Shown here: piece after piece, positions 1 to 7,233 of the stretch
How positions within the stretch are numbered: the stretch's first letter is position 1
How the letters are laid out: each line of letters opens with the position of its first letter
DNA from: a virus
IMG/VR virus record: IMGVR_UViG_3300023179_000163
Coordinates: 1-48,733 of that record
Length of the DNA stretch: 48,733 bases
Strand: one strand, 5' to 3'
Position numbers and translations under genes: made by a program
The notes under the pieces: generated by a model
Seen by the model: only the letters and a program-made list of their open reading frames with translations
Told to the model about the DNA's origin: nothing
Database searches by the model: none

Positions 1-1
1 C

Positions 2-1336
2 GACGTAGATCCTGACGTAGCTAACGGTGCAATATCAAATCAATTAGTTCCATTCGGATTCGCTGAATTGGCTAATCCATTACCTTCGGCATTTACCAAT
101 GTACCTGCTGCTTCTATGGTGGCAAATCAACAAATTGGTGGAATTTACAATCGTCGTAAATTTTATGGATTTGATTTTGACTTTAGTACTACAGATAACA
201 TCAATTATCTTAAAGCACTACCTGGCACTACCACTACTGGATCAAACGCAAAATTCTTATTAAGCAATTACAATCAAGAAGCCGGAGCTAATTATCCAAC
301 CGGTACACCATATACAGGTCAAATCGATTTATCAACAAATACAAAACTTGATTCTCGTAAATTTATAGTACCGTTTCAAGGAGGATTTGATGGCGCTCAA
401 CCATTTAAACGTGTGCGTGTAGGATCGAATATAATACAAACTAACACTCAAGGATTTGATTTAAAAGACTCAAGCGCAAAAGATTATTCTGTTTATAAAG
501 ATGCTATTGATATTTTATCCAATGTAGATGAAATCGACATTAACATGTTGGTATTACCTGGAGTAATTCAAAGTTTGCATAGCGCGGTAATTGATTATGC
601 ATATAATATGTGTGAAGATCGTGGTGACACTTTCATGATTTTTGATTGTGTAGAATTGGAAGACGGAATTGACGCTGCTGTCGAGGCTGTAGATGCTATT
701 GATTCTAATTACGCCGCTACTTACTATCCATGGGTGAAAATTGTCGATGCAAACATTGGAAAGCCTGTATGGGTACCACCATCCGTAGTACTTCCCGGAG
801 TTCTTGCTTATAACGATCGTGTAGCTGCTGAATGGTATGCACCGGCCGGTTTGAATCGCGGAGGACTTACAACAGTATTAGATGCGTATGTACGTCTAAC
901 TCACGCTCAAAGAGATACGCTTTATGAAGGTCGAGTTAATCCAATTGCTACTTTCCCAGGTGTCGGCGTTTGCGTATGGGGTCAAAAAACTCTTCAAGCA
1001 CGTCCATCAGCATTGGATAGAATCAATGTAAGACGTTTGTTGATTGCTTTGAAAAAATACATTGCATCTGCAACTAAATACTTAGTATTCGAGCAAAACA
1101 CCGCTGCGACTCGTAATAGATTTTTAAATATTGTTAATCCTTATTTAGAGTCAGTTCAGCAACGTCAAGGATTGTATGGATTTAAAGTAGTAATGGATGA
1201 AACAAATAACACTCCAGATTTAATTGATAGAAATATTATGTATGGACAAATATTTATTCAGCCTGCACGCACGGCCGAATTTATTATAATTGACTTCAAC
1301 ATTTTACCAACAGGCGCCGCTTTCCCGGGAGCGTAA
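2..1336 (+). CDS. Tail sheath protein (5' end cut by window edge)
   Basis: Subunit of the contractile sheath around the tail tube, which shortens on infection to drive the tube through the cell envelope. The frame is open from the first bases, so the N-terminal part lies outside the window; an internal TTG at 68 is not a convincing start. About 444 codons are visible. The C-terminal half shows sheath-family hallmarks: YYPWVKIVD, then VWVPPSVVLPGVLAYNDR, then RVNPIATFPGVGVCVWGQKTL with the following RINVRRLLIALKKYI segment and a long conserved C-terminal domain ending in FIIIDFNILPTG. It is followed by a GAAA-loop terminator. In T4-type phages the tail tube gene usually follows directly; here two small leader-bearing genes and a minus-strand homing endonuclease lie between sheath and tube. 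I am confident of the family; the full length is unknown. Confidence 0.93.
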   Translation, partial: DVDPDVANGAISNQLVPFGFAELANPLPSAFTNVPAASMVANQQIGGIYNRRKFYGFDFDFSTTDNINYLKALPGTTTTGSNAKFLLSNYNQEAGANYPTGTPYTGQIDLSTNTKLDSRKFIVPFQGGFDGAQPFKRVRVGSNIIQTNTQGFDLKDSSAKDYSVYKDAIDILSNVDEIDINMLVLPGVIQSLHSAVIDYAYNMCEDRGDTFMIFDCVELEDGIDAAVEAVDAIDSNYAATYYPWVKIVDANIGKPVWVPPSVVLPGVLAYNDRVAAEWYAPAGLNRGGLTTVLDAYVRLTHAQRDTLYEGRVNPIATFPGVGVCVWGQKTLQARPSALDRINVRRLLIALKKYIASATKYLVFEQNTAATRNRFLNIVNPYLESVQQRQGLYGFKVVMDETNNTPDLIDRNIMYGQIFIQPARTAEFIIIDFNILPTGAAFPGA

Positions 1337-1352
1337 TTAATTTAACAAAGAT

Positions 1353-1384
1353 AAAGTGGCTAGAAATAGTCACTTTTCTTTTGT
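1353..1384 (+). terminator. GAAA-loop terminator after tail sheath
   Basis: Stem AAAGTGGCTA (1353-1362), GAAA tetraloop (1363-1366), TAGTCACTTT (1367-1376), then a T-rich tract. One G-T wobble at the fifth pair from the loop-distal end. A near copy lies at 1854-1884 with the same loop, the same wobble position and the same flanks. Confidence 0.85.
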
Positions 1385-1390
1385 TTTTGT

Positions 1391-1424
1391 AATTGTTTTT
1401 TTTTCGTTACATATTTATATTAAA
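1391..1424 (+). repeat. Upstream regulatory module, copy 1
   Basis: AATTG, a run of nine T, then CGTTAC followed by the ATATTTATATTAAA motif. The same sequence with one T fewer occurs at 31293-31325, also directly before a leader-bearing gene. Confidence 0.8.
1411..1424 (+). promoter_or_regulatory. Candidate late promoter motif (class B)
   Basis: ATATTTATATTAAA, 29 bases before the ATG at 1454. This is one of about fourteen copies of an ATATTTAT motif placed just upstream of structural, leader-bearing and homing-endonuclease genes. That it is a promoter is inferred from its position. Confidence 0.55.
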
Positions 1425-1453
1425 CGTTAAACCATTAAAATAATAAAATAAAA

Positions 1454-1843
1454 ATGAAAGTATCAGAATTCAGAAATCTAATTAGAGAAGAAATTCGTAA
1501 AGTAATTAACGAAGACGAATCAGGATGGGACAATACTACAGTCGATAGGGCTTTAAAATTGTTGAAAGCTAAATTATCTCCTGAAGGATATGCTATTGTT
1601 CAAAAATTTGCTAATAGCGCAGCTACAAAAAGTATGAAAGGTAATCGATATTCGATGATTACTAATTTAGCCTATGTATTTGGACTAAAAGTAGATAGTA
1701 TAATGGATGATAAAATTGAAAAAACAAGATCTTTAAATTTAGGAGATTTAAAATCTTATGAAAACAAATCACTGTATAAATTAATTGATACTGGAGATTT
1801 AGTTCCTTCTGATATGTATAAGGGTCGATATGTCGCTAAATAA
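1454..1843 (+). CDS. Leader-bearing small protein 1, putative packaged internal protein
   Basis: 129 residues, no recognised enzymatic domain. Residues 1-20 read MKVSEFRNLIREEIRKVINE and are shared in pattern with the genes at 1927, 5298, 6963 and 31345, while the remainder is unrelated to them. Residues 18-20 (INE, followed by D) match the [I/L]xE form cut by the T4 prohead protease gp21, so I infer a capsid-targeting leader that is removed in the prohead. The mature part, about 109 residues, is lysine-rich and mostly helical by eye (residues 30-60). The gene stands alone between two terminators of the same design, with its own upstream ATATTTATATTAAA motif. It has no Shine-Dalgarno; the start is fixed by the leader alignment. 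Confidence 0.8.
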   Translation: MKVSEFRNLIREEIRKVINEDESGWDNTTVDRALKLLKAKLSPEGYAIVQKFANSAATKSMKGNRYSMITNLAYVFGLKVDSIMDDKIEKTRSLNLGDLKSYENKSLYKLIDTGDLVPSDMYKGRYVAK

Positions 1844-1853
1844 TTTAACAAAG

Positions 1854-1884
1854 AAAGGGGCTAGAAATAGTCCCTTTTCTTTTG
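1854..1884 (+). terminator. GAAA-loop terminator after leader-bearing gene 1
   Basis: Stem AAAGGGGCTA (1854-1863), GAAA loop (1864-1867), TAGTCCCTTT (1868-1877), followed by TCTTTTGTTTTT. A duplicate in design of the terminator at 1353-1384: the same flanking TTAACAAAG before and TTTTCTTTTG after, with a compensated change in the stem. Confidence 0.85.
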
Positions 1885-1899
1885 TTTTTATGAGTCTAT

Positions 1900-1913
1900 A
1901 TATTTATATTAAA
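1900..1913 (+). promoter_or_regulatory. Candidate late promoter motif (class B)
   Basis: ATATTTATATTAAA, identical to the copy at 1411-1424, 13 bases before the ATG at 1927. Confidence 0.55.
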
Positions 1914-1926
1914 TAAATTGAACTCA

Positions 1927-2175
1927 ATGAAAATACAAGAATTTCGCAATTTAATTCGTGAAGAAGTAAAAAAAGTACTATCCGAATCTATTTATGTAGG
2001 GCAAACAGTTAAAGTAAAAACTCCGGGTATGACTCATTATAACGAAATAGGTGAAGTAGTTGAGCAAGATCGCGACGGTAAATTTTTTACTGTAGAATTT
2101 TCCTTACCAGGAAATAAATCAGAGATAGCATATTATCATGTATCTGATTTAAAAGAAACTCGCCCTAGAGATTAA
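1927..2175 (+). CDS. Leader-bearing small protein 2, putative packaged internal protein
   Basis: 82 residues. The ATG at 1927 is preferred over an upstream TTG at 1918 because it aligns the leader MKIQEFRNLIREEVKKVLSE exactly with the other family members. Residues 18-20 (LSE, then S) give the putative prohead-protease site. The remaining 62 residues look like a small beta-rich domain: VGQTVKVKTPG, then GEVVEQDRDGKFFTVEF, reminiscent of an SH3-like barrel, but I cannot assign a family. It ends convergently with the minus-strand homing endonuclease, the two stop codons overlapping by four bases. Packaging in the capsid is an inference from the leader only. Confidence 0.75.
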   Translation: MKIQEFRNLIREEVKKVLSESIYVGQTVKVKTPGMTHYNEIGEVVEQDRDGKFFTVEFSLPGNKSEIAYYHVSDLKETRPRD

Positions 2176-3638
2176 ATTTTACTTGAGTTGATATAGGTAA
2201 ATTTATAATTGCCACAGTCCCATACTCTATCATAACCATTAATTTGCATATTTTCATATTCAGTTAATTGCGGGTCAAATATATCAAGTTTATCTTTTAA
2301 TGTATGTTTTTGAAATTGCTCTCGAGAATATACATTGAAATCTTTAAAATAAAAATAATTAGGACCGGTAACGTTAGTTAATTGAAAGCCAGTTTGTAAA
2401 TATAAATTACCAACACTGGTATTTCTGTCGCAATATGTAATTAAACTTTTAGGAGAATACTCTTTGACAAAATATTTTAATAATTTTGAAAACCCTCCTA
2501 TTACCGAAGTATTTAGTTTAGATGCATATCTAAGCAATTCATATTCAGAATTTTTATCATATCTAGATTTTCCAAACGTAGCTACGCTAACTAATTCATC
2601 ATTGTAATACAATCCTAAATTAATTGAAGATTTGCAAGTGCCTTGAATATGAGTATTATTTAAAAATAAATTTTTATCATACGGTTTAACTTTTTTAATG
2701 ACACATTTGCGAGCGTAAATTTTATTACTGACACCTAATTTAGACATTAACATTGACTTGATAACATTTTGTTTTTGGTGCCACTGATAATCGTATATAT
2801 GTAATAATTGCACTCCGCGCGCGGCGCATTGTATAGTCTTTTTTGTATGATACAATTTGTCTTGAATTCTAGAATTAGAATGCCAATATATTCCATTGTA
2901 TTCTATAGCTAATTTAAGCTCAGGTAAATATATATCTAATTCTTTTCCTAATAGCACGTTACGGTCTCGTTCAATAATTGTCGTTGAAGATATACTTTCA
3001 ATAAATTCAATTATTTCTTTTTCTCCTTTAGATTGTACATTAACGTTGTTTTTCATGGAACAAGCTTTGCATCTAGGAATATATCCATTATCTAAATTTC
3101 TTTCAAATTCAAATTTACATTCATTACATTGAAATTTGTATAATTGATTGTTAGACACTCCGGTGAATTCACATTCTGTAAATAAAGGGGTTAAATGAGT
3201 CCATTTATCAGTAATCGTATGATATTTTGTAATAGATCGTTTTTGCGAGCCATTATACGACTCAGTTCCATATCGAGTCAATTTGGTTTGTTTAGCAGCT
3301 GAAATATTATTGTAAGTAGCATTGCCATATTTAGTTAATTTAGTATCTTTAACTTTATCAATAAATTTTTTTTGCTGTAATGCATGATCAACTCCATAAC
3401 GACGTTGTAAAGTTTCTTTATGTCGTGTTTGAGTTGTAGCCGTTTTCATTGGATGACAACCATTGTATTTTTCATTCCATATTGTTTGTTGAGCTAATAC
3501 TATTTTAGCTTTAACTTCTGGATCTGCATTTGCGCATTTTTTACTACAATATCGTTTAGTATGTTTAGGTAAACATTCAAATGTAGTGTCACAAACTTTA
3601 CAGGCGCGAATTTCTCTAATTGATTTTTTTCTAGGCAT
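2172..3638 (-). CDS. Homing endonuclease, Vsr/EDxHD-like, with zinc finger
   Basis: 488 residues, the only gene on the minus strand. The N-terminus has a zinc-finger-like segment (residues about 13-36, CKVCDTTF...RYCSKKC). Next come several repeats of a short RYG/KYG motif (YGVDHALQ, KYGNATYNN, RYGTESYNG) typical of DNA-binding repeats in phage homing enzymes. A second Cys pair (CNEC...CKAC) precedes the nuclease core ELDIYLPELKLAIEYNG followed by YWHS, the signature of very-short-patch-repair-like homing endonucleases. The C-terminal region (GLYYNDELVSVATFGKSR...ITYCDRNTSVG) resembles a GNAT-like domain often attached to these enzymes. It lies between leader-bearing gene 2 and the tail tube gene, so it splits the usual sheath-tube pair. 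Its activity is inferred from the motif; the target site is unknown. Confidence 0.85.
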   Translation of the reverse strand: MPRKKSIREIRACKVCDTTFECLPKHTKRYCSKKCANADPEVKAKIVLAQQTIWNEKYNGCHPMKTATTQTRHKETLQRRYGVDHALQQKKFIDKVKDTKLTKYGNATYNNISAAKQTKLTRYGTESYNGSQKRSITKYHTITDKWTHLTPLFTECEFTGVSNNQLYKFQCNECKFEFERNLDNGYIPRCKACSMKNNVNVQSKGEKEIIEFIESISSTTIIERDRNVLLGKELDIYLPELKLAIEYNGIYWHSNSRIQDKLYHTKKTIQCAARGVQLLHIYDYQWHQKQNVIKSMLMSKLGVSNKIYARKCVIKKVKPYDKNLFLNNTHIQGTCKSSINLGLYYNDELVSVATFGKSRYDKNSEYELLRYASKLNTSVIGGFSKLLKYFVKEYSPKSLITYCDRNTSVGNLYLQTGFQLTNVTGPNYFYFKDFNVYSREQFQKHTLKDKLDIFDPQLTEYENMQINGYDRVWDCGNYKFTYINSSKI

Positions 3639-3724
3639 AATTAATTGTTATTTAATTGATTAGGCTCAATTGCAATAATAATTATAGTAATTTTAAATTT
3701 CAATAATTATTTTTATTCATTTGG

Positions 3725-3736
3725 ATATTTATTATT
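3725..3736 (+). promoter_or_regulatory. Candidate late promoter motif (class B) for tail tube
   Basis: ATATTTATTATT, 88 bases before the tail tube ATG. It leaves an unusually long leader that contains the hairpin at 3754-3778. Confidence 0.5.
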
Positions 3737-3753
3737 GAACCTAAAATTAAAAA

Positions 3754-3778
3754 AAATTATCTGATAATTAGATAATTT
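3754..3778 (+). other. Hairpin in the tail tube 5' leader
   Basis: AAATTATCT (3754-3762) pairs with AGATAATTT (3770-3778) around a 7-base loop. There is no T-run after it, so it is not a simple terminator; it may stabilise the transcript of this highly expressed gene. Confidence 0.5.
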
Positions 3779-3824
3779 CAAACTTGATTAACACAAAGTA
3801 TAAACCAATTAAAAACAAAATACA

Positions 3825-4313
3825 ATGGCAGATTTATTAGATCCATCAGAAATAATGTTTACGGCTTTTGAACCAAAAGTAGCAAACCGTTTCATTATGT
3901 ACATTGAAGGAATTCCTTCATATTTAATCAAAGCTTCAAACCGTCCAGGCATTACTTTCGGAGACGTAGTACTTGATCACATCAACGTAGAACGTAAACT
4001 CAAAGGCAAAGGCAGATGGAATGACGTGCAAATTACTCTTTACGATCCGGTAGTTCCTTCAGCAGCTCAAGCTACTATGGAATGGATTCGTCTTTCTCAC
4101 GAGTCTGTTACTGGTCGCGATGGATATTCTGACTTTTACAAAAAAGACATTACATTTAACGCTCTTGGGCCGGTAGGAGATAAAGTTGAAGAGTGGACGC
4201 TGAAAGGCGCGTATATCGGAGATGCTAATTTCGGTGATTTCGATTGGGCGACAGAAGACGCGATTAATATACAGCTTACGCTTAAATATGATTATGCAAT
4301 TTTGCAATTTTAG
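3825..4313 (+). CDS. Tail tube protein (gp19-like)
   Basis: 162 residues, the usual size for T4-type tail tube monomers. The protein stacks in hexameric rings to form the rigid inner tube through which DNA passes. The family pattern is visible: an N-terminal segment ending in NRFIMYIEGIPSYLIKASNRPG, a beta-rich core with VERKLKGKGRWNDVQITLYDP, a helix with AATMEWIRLSHE, and a C-terminal GAYIGDANFGDFDWATED followed by a final strand. Start ATG follows an A-rich leader without a Shine-Dalgarno. It is the late structural partner of the sheath at the window start. A strong terminator follows at 4359-4392. Assignment is by pattern recognition and position. Confidence 0.93.
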   Translation: MADLLDPSEIMFTAFEPKVANRFIMYIEGIPSYLIKASNRPGITFGDVVLDHINVERKLKGKGRWNDVQITLYDPVVPSAAQATMEWIRLSHESVTGRDGYSDFYKKDITFNALGPVGDKVEEWTLKGAYIGDANFGDFDWATEDAINIQLTLKYDYAILQF

Positions 4314-4358
4314 GTTTTTTGGAAAAAATACTTACTCAAATTTTATTGTTTCAAAAGA

Positions 4359-4392
4359 ATCCCTTATATTTATTTATATAAGGGATTTTTTT
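4359..4392 (+). terminator. Terminator after tail tube, overlapping the next gene's ribosome site
   Basis: Perfect 11-bp stem ATCCCTTATAT (4359-4369) / ATATAAGGGAT (4376-4386), 6-base loop, six T (4387-4392). The T-run ends at the ATG of the homing endonuclease (4393). The 3' arm carries AGGGA (4381-4385), a possible ribosome-binding site seven bases from that ATG, and the stem contains ATATTTAT. Confidence 0.85.
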
Positions 4393-5268
4393 ATGACTAA
4401 ATTTATTTGTAAAGATTGTAATATTGAATATAATTCGTATAAAGGGCTTCAATGCCATAATTCTAAAACGCACAAAATACCTGGTGTACAAACATACGTT
4501 AATTTTTATCTTAACGGTGAATGGCCTGTATGCAAATGTGGATGTAATGAAAAACTAAATTTTCAAGGAGGAAAGTTTGGCGAGTTCATAAGAGGCCATA
4601 AAGCTCGAATATCAGGTGGCTTTTATACTAAAGAAGGACTTGAAAAAGCATCTGCCATTAGAAAAGAACAATTTGCTTCAGGAGAACGTATACAATGGAA
4701 TAAAGGAAAGACATATACAGAAGCTCAATTAGCCGCTATACAAGAATCTGCGAAGAACCCAGAGCGAAGAAAAAAGATTTCTAATTCATTAAAAGGTAAA
4801 AAGAAATCTCCAGAGCATGTAGCAAAAATAAAAGCAGATAGAAAAAAATATTGGAGTGACAGAGAACATCAATTACAGCAGCGGGAACGTAGAATGCAAT
4901 ATATTATTAAAAATGGATTAGGGTATACATCTAATTTAGAAAAAGAATTTAAGAAAATTTTAGATGGGCTGTCAATTGAATATATAGAGCAATTTTATGT
5001 TCAAGAAATAAAAGCATTATATGACTTTAAAATTAAAGGAAAGAATATTTTAATTGAAGTCGATGGAGATTATTGGCATTGCAACCCTAACATAGAAAAA
5101 TTTAAAACACCAACTCAGCAATGGCATCATGATAATTTAAAACGTGATGCTATTAAAAATAAATGGGCAGAAGATAATGGTTACACTCTCCTACGCTTCT
5201 GGGAAAATGAAATACTTGAAACTCGTTTTCAATGTATACAAAAACTAATGGAAATTGTAACGAATTGA
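4393..5268 (+). CDS. Homing endonuclease, Vsr-like with NUMOD3 motifs
   Basis: 291 residues from the ATG at 4393; the open frame extends further upstream into the tail tube gene, but only this start follows AGGGA and gives the zinc finger at the N-terminus (FICKDCNIEY...LQCHNSKTH, a C2H2 pattern). A second Cys set (CKCGCNEKL) follows. The middle holds NUMOD3-type DNA-binding repeats (ERRKKISNSLKGKKKSPEHVAKI). The C-terminal nuclease core is YDFKIKGKNILIEVDGDYWHC, the Vsr/I-Bth0305I-like signature, followed by LLRFWENEILE. The gene is a free-standing insertion between the tail tube and a leader-bearing gene. Its ribosome site lies in the 3' arm of the preceding terminator stem, so expression may depend on where transcription starts. 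Confidence 0.87.
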   Translation: MTKFICKDCNIEYNSYKGLQCHNSKTHKIPGVQTYVNFYLNGEWPVCKCGCNEKLNFQGGKFGEFIRGHKARISGGFYTKEGLEKASAIRKEQFASGERIQWNKGKTYTEAQLAAIQESAKNPERRKKISNSLKGKKKSPEHVAKIKADRKKYWSDREHQLQQRERRMQYIIKNGLGYTSNLEKEFKKILDGLSIEYIEQFYVQEIKALYDFKIKGKNILIEVDGDYWHCNPNIEKFKTPTQQWHHDNLKRDAIKNKWAEDNGYTLLRFWENEILETRFQCIQKLMEIVTN

Positions 5269-5282
5269 TATTTATTTATAAA
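5268..5282 (+). promoter_or_regulatory. Candidate late promoter motif (class B)
   Basis: ATATTTATTTATAAA, starting at the last base of the preceding stop codon and ending 15 bases before the ATG at 5298. Confidence 0.5.
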
Positions 5283-5297
5283 AATAAAAGTAATCAT

Positions 5298-6320
5298 ATG
5301 AAAGCACAAGAATTAAGAAATTTAATTCGCGAAGAAATTCGTCGAGTAATATCTGAACAATCTTTAAATGAAGATTTTAAATCAAATATTTTACGTCGTT
5401 TACTTACTCGATTAAGTAACATAAATAGACTTGACGTAGCCAAAGCTTTTTACAACATGAGTAAAGTAGCATTGGATCAAATAGAAGATAGTGATATTAC
5501 TAAAATGACTGCAGCAGAAGCGTATCGCACTTTGAAAAAATCCAATCCGAAAGCAATAGTGTTTTACATATCAGAAAAAGGAGCAAGAAATCCATATGCT
5601 AAAGATAGTTATTTCCGTGACATCAATCCTGGATCGTTAATTGGAATAGCTTCAGGAGATAACAAATTTTATTCAGTAGAGTATAATCGTAGAGGTAATA
5701 AAGGTATCGTTACAATGGTACCTGGTACCGGAGATAATTTAGGAGTTGCTAAAACTGGGTCTGGATACGGTTCGACAGGATTGTATAATGTTAAACGAGC
5801 TTCTGAAGTAGCAGATACTGCGTATGTAATTGACTTAGCTGCTTTAAAAAGCGCAGGTAAAGGAACTGCTGAAAAGATTCAACTTCGCACCACTCAAAAA
5901 TCAGGAGCGACGGCATTTATGACTGCTAGCGATTTTAAGAAAGACAATTTGAATCGATACAATGAAATTTTAAAAACTCGAATTTCAAATCAAGGATCTG
6001 ACGCTATTGTAAAAGGAGTTCAAGAAACTATTCAAGCCGTATCAAATGCTTTATCAAAAGCAGTTGGAGAAAAGACTACAGGCCGATACAATTCTATTAT
6101 ATTAGGAGTCAACTCTAAAGGAAAGGAAGTTACAGCTTCTGACGCAGCTTATTTCTTAAGAAATCTACTTGATAATTTTGAACGATATATATCTGCATCT
6201 AATTCTGCGTCTCAAGCTGCGCAACAAGGTGATAGAAGCGATTATTATACAGAACAACAGAAAGCTTATGCGTTAGAGCTTAAAACAATGATTAGTCGTG
6301 CAGCTAATATGAATTTTTAG
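5298..6320 (+). CDS. Leader-bearing protein 3 (340 aa), putative packaged internal protein
   Basis: The largest of the five proteins with the full leader. The ATG at 5298 is chosen over 5232 because it aligns residues 1-20 (MKAQELRNLIREEIRRVISE) with the family; ISE at 18-20 is the putative protease site, and a second candidate LNE follows at 23-25. The mature protein has no motif I recognise. It contains a basic segment after the leader (ILRRLLTRLSNINRLD), a beta-rich middle with FRDINPGSLIGIASGDNKFYSVEY and a Gly-rich loop TGSGYGSTGLYN, and a helical, Ala/Gln-rich C-terminus. By size and composition it could be an injected effector or a virion protein; function unknown. Confidence 0.78.
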   Translation: MKAQELRNLIREEIRRVISEQSLNEDFKSNILRRLLTRLSNINRLDVAKAFYNMSKVALDQIEDSDITKMTAAEAYRTLKKSNPKAIVFYISEKGARNPYAKDSYFRDINPGSLIGIASGDNKFYSVEYNRRGNKGIVTMVPGTGDNLGVAKTGSGYGSTGLYNVKRASEVADTAYVIDLAALKSAGKGTAEKIQLRTTQKSGATAFMTASDFKKDNLNRYNEILKTRISNQGSDAIVKGVQETIQAVSNALSKAVGEKTTGRYNSIILGVNSKGKEVTASDAAYFLRNLLDNFERYISASNSASQAAQQGDRSDYYTEQQKAYALELKTMISRAANMNF

Positions 6321-6336
6321 ATTTTGTAAATTATAA

Positions 6337-6370
6337 TTTGGTAGATTGAATCAATTTACTTATATTTATG
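6337..6370 (+). promoter_or_regulatory. Host-type promoter (class A) for hsp20
   Basis: TTTG (6337-6340), exactly 20 bases, TATATTTATG (6361-6370). Matches the Bacteroidota -33/-7 type (TTTG ... TAnnTTTG). Confidence 0.75.
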
Positions 6371-6383
6371 TAATTAAAGTACC

Positions 6384-6395
6384 TTAAGGGCGATT
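6384..6395 (+). repeat. Inverted repeat flanking hsp20, left arm
   Basis: TTAAGGGCGATT in the 5' leader of hsp20; its exact reverse complement lies at 6887-6898, 14 bases after the stop codon. Confidence 0.85.
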
Positions 6396-6436
6396 AAGTT
6401 ACGAATTTTAAATTTTATTAACAATTAAACCATCTT

Positions 6437-6442
6437 AGGAGG
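6437..6442 (+). promoter_or_regulatory. Strong Shine-Dalgarno of hsp20
   Basis: AGGAGG seven bases before the ATG. Such a site is exceptional in this window; nearly all other genes have A-rich leaders without one. Confidence 0.85.
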
Positions 6443-6449
6443 TAAAATT

Positions 6450-6872
6450 ATGGGAACACAATTAACAACATGGGAAACACCATTTGACGTTTTATTTAAA
6501 AATTTCTTTGACCGAGATACACATTTCAATTTGCTAGTCGACAGTAAAGCGGCTCATCCGGTTGATGTATTTGAGACAGAGTCAGGATTAACTTTTGAAG
6601 TAGCTTGCACTGGCTTAACAAAAGAAGATGTTGATATTTCAATTGAAAATGACATTCTTCGTATTAAATATACCAAACAAGCTGAAACTGAAAAATCTAA
6701 TGTTAAGTATTACAATAAATCAATTGCAAAACGATCTTTCAATTTAGGATATAAAATTGCATCAAGATTTAATTTACAATCTACAGAAGCAAAAATGGAA
6801 AATGGATTATTATCAATATTCATTCCTTCTCAAGCTGATGTGATAAAAACAAAATCAATATCTATTCAATAA
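6450..6872 (+). CDS. Small heat-shock protein Hsp20 (alpha-crystallin family)
   Basis: 140 residues, normal length for the family. It is an ATP-independent holdase that binds unfolding proteins and hands them to other chaperones, presumably in the cytoplasm of the infected cell. The alpha-crystallin domain runs from about residue 35 (HPVDVFETESGLTFEVACTGLTKEDVDISIEND) to the C-terminal ENGLLSIFIP, and a short tail with KSISI could serve as the I-x-I anchor. Hsp20 genes are known from T4-type cyanophages. Regulation is distinctive here: host-type promoter, perfect Shine-Dalgarno, 12-bp inverted repeats around the gene and a perfect terminator behind it. This makes it an independent early-type unit inside a late structural region. 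Together with GroES and GroEL in this window it forms a phage-encoded chaperone set. Confidence 0.92.
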   Translation: MGTQLTTWETPFDVLFKNFFDRDTHFNLLVDSKAAHPVDVFETESGLTFEVACTGLTKEDVDISIENDILRIKYTKQAETEKSNVKYYNKSIAKRSFNLGYKIASRFNLQSTEAKMENGLLSIFIPSQADVIKTKSISIQ

Positions 6873-6886
6873 ATACTAATTAAATA

Positions 6887-6898
6887 AATCGCCCTTAA
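6887..6898 (+). repeat. Inverted repeat flanking hsp20, right arm
   Basis: AATCGCCCTTAA, exact reverse complement of 6384-6395; the two arms enclose the whole hsp20 reading frame and lie before the terminator at 6905. Confidence 0.85.
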
Positions 6899-6904
6899 CA
6901 TATT

Positions 6905-6933
6905 AAAAGCTCCTGTAAAAAGGAGCTTTTTTT
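6905..6933 (+). terminator. Terminator after hsp20
   Basis: Perfect stem AAAAGCTCCT (6905-6914) / AGGAGCTTTT (6921-6930), loop GTAAAA, and a seven-T tract ending at 6933. Confidence 0.92.
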
Positions 6934-6941
6934 ATGACTCG

Positions 6942-6953
6942 ATATTTATTATA
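6942..6953 (+). promoter_or_regulatory. Candidate late promoter motif (class B)
   Basis: ATATTTATTATA, nine bases before the ATG at 6963 and directly after the hsp20 terminator. Confidence 0.5.
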
Positions 6954-6962
6954 TATAATAAA

Positions 6963-7205
6963 ATGAAGCTGTCTGAATTTAAAAAATTAATTCGAGAAGA
7001 AATCAAATCCGTTTTAGTAGAGCGATCGCAAGATGAAATAGATTCTGATAAAAAAGCTACAGAGGCTGAAATTACTGCAGCGAAAGCGAGAATTAAAATG
7101 GCAACGGCAAATGTAAAAGTTGCTAAAGATAAGTTATCAGCACTAATAAAACAAAAATCAAATTTGAATTCAGAACAGCCGAGTTCAGATACAGCTCCAG
7201 AATAA
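6963..7205 (+). CDS. Leader-bearing small protein 4, putative packaged internal protein
   Basis: 80 residues. Leader MKLSEFKKLIREEIKSVLVE with LVE at 18-20, followed by R. The rest is a single highly charged helix by eye (DEIDSDKKATEAEITAAKARIKMA then VKVAKDKLSALIKQK, heptad-like, coiled coil) ending in a short acidic, Ser/Pro-containing tail. A mature product of about 60 residues would be comparable in size and charge to the small internal proteins of T4. It sits between the hsp20 terminator and the gp26-like baseplate gene. No enzymatic motif. The function is inferred from the leader only. Confidence 0.75.
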   Translation: MKLSEFKKLIREEIKSVLVERSQDEIDSDKKATEAEITAAKARIKMATANVKVAKDKLSALIKQKSNLNSEQPSSDTAPE

Positions 7206-7233
7206 GAATAATTTTAAACTTAAATATTTAGTT

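Noticed and set aside
4222-4392. Upstream extension of the homing-endonuclease frame into the tail tube gene
   Set aside because: It overlaps a strongly conserved gene in another frame and crosses a terminator; the ATG at 4393 with AGGGA is a better start.
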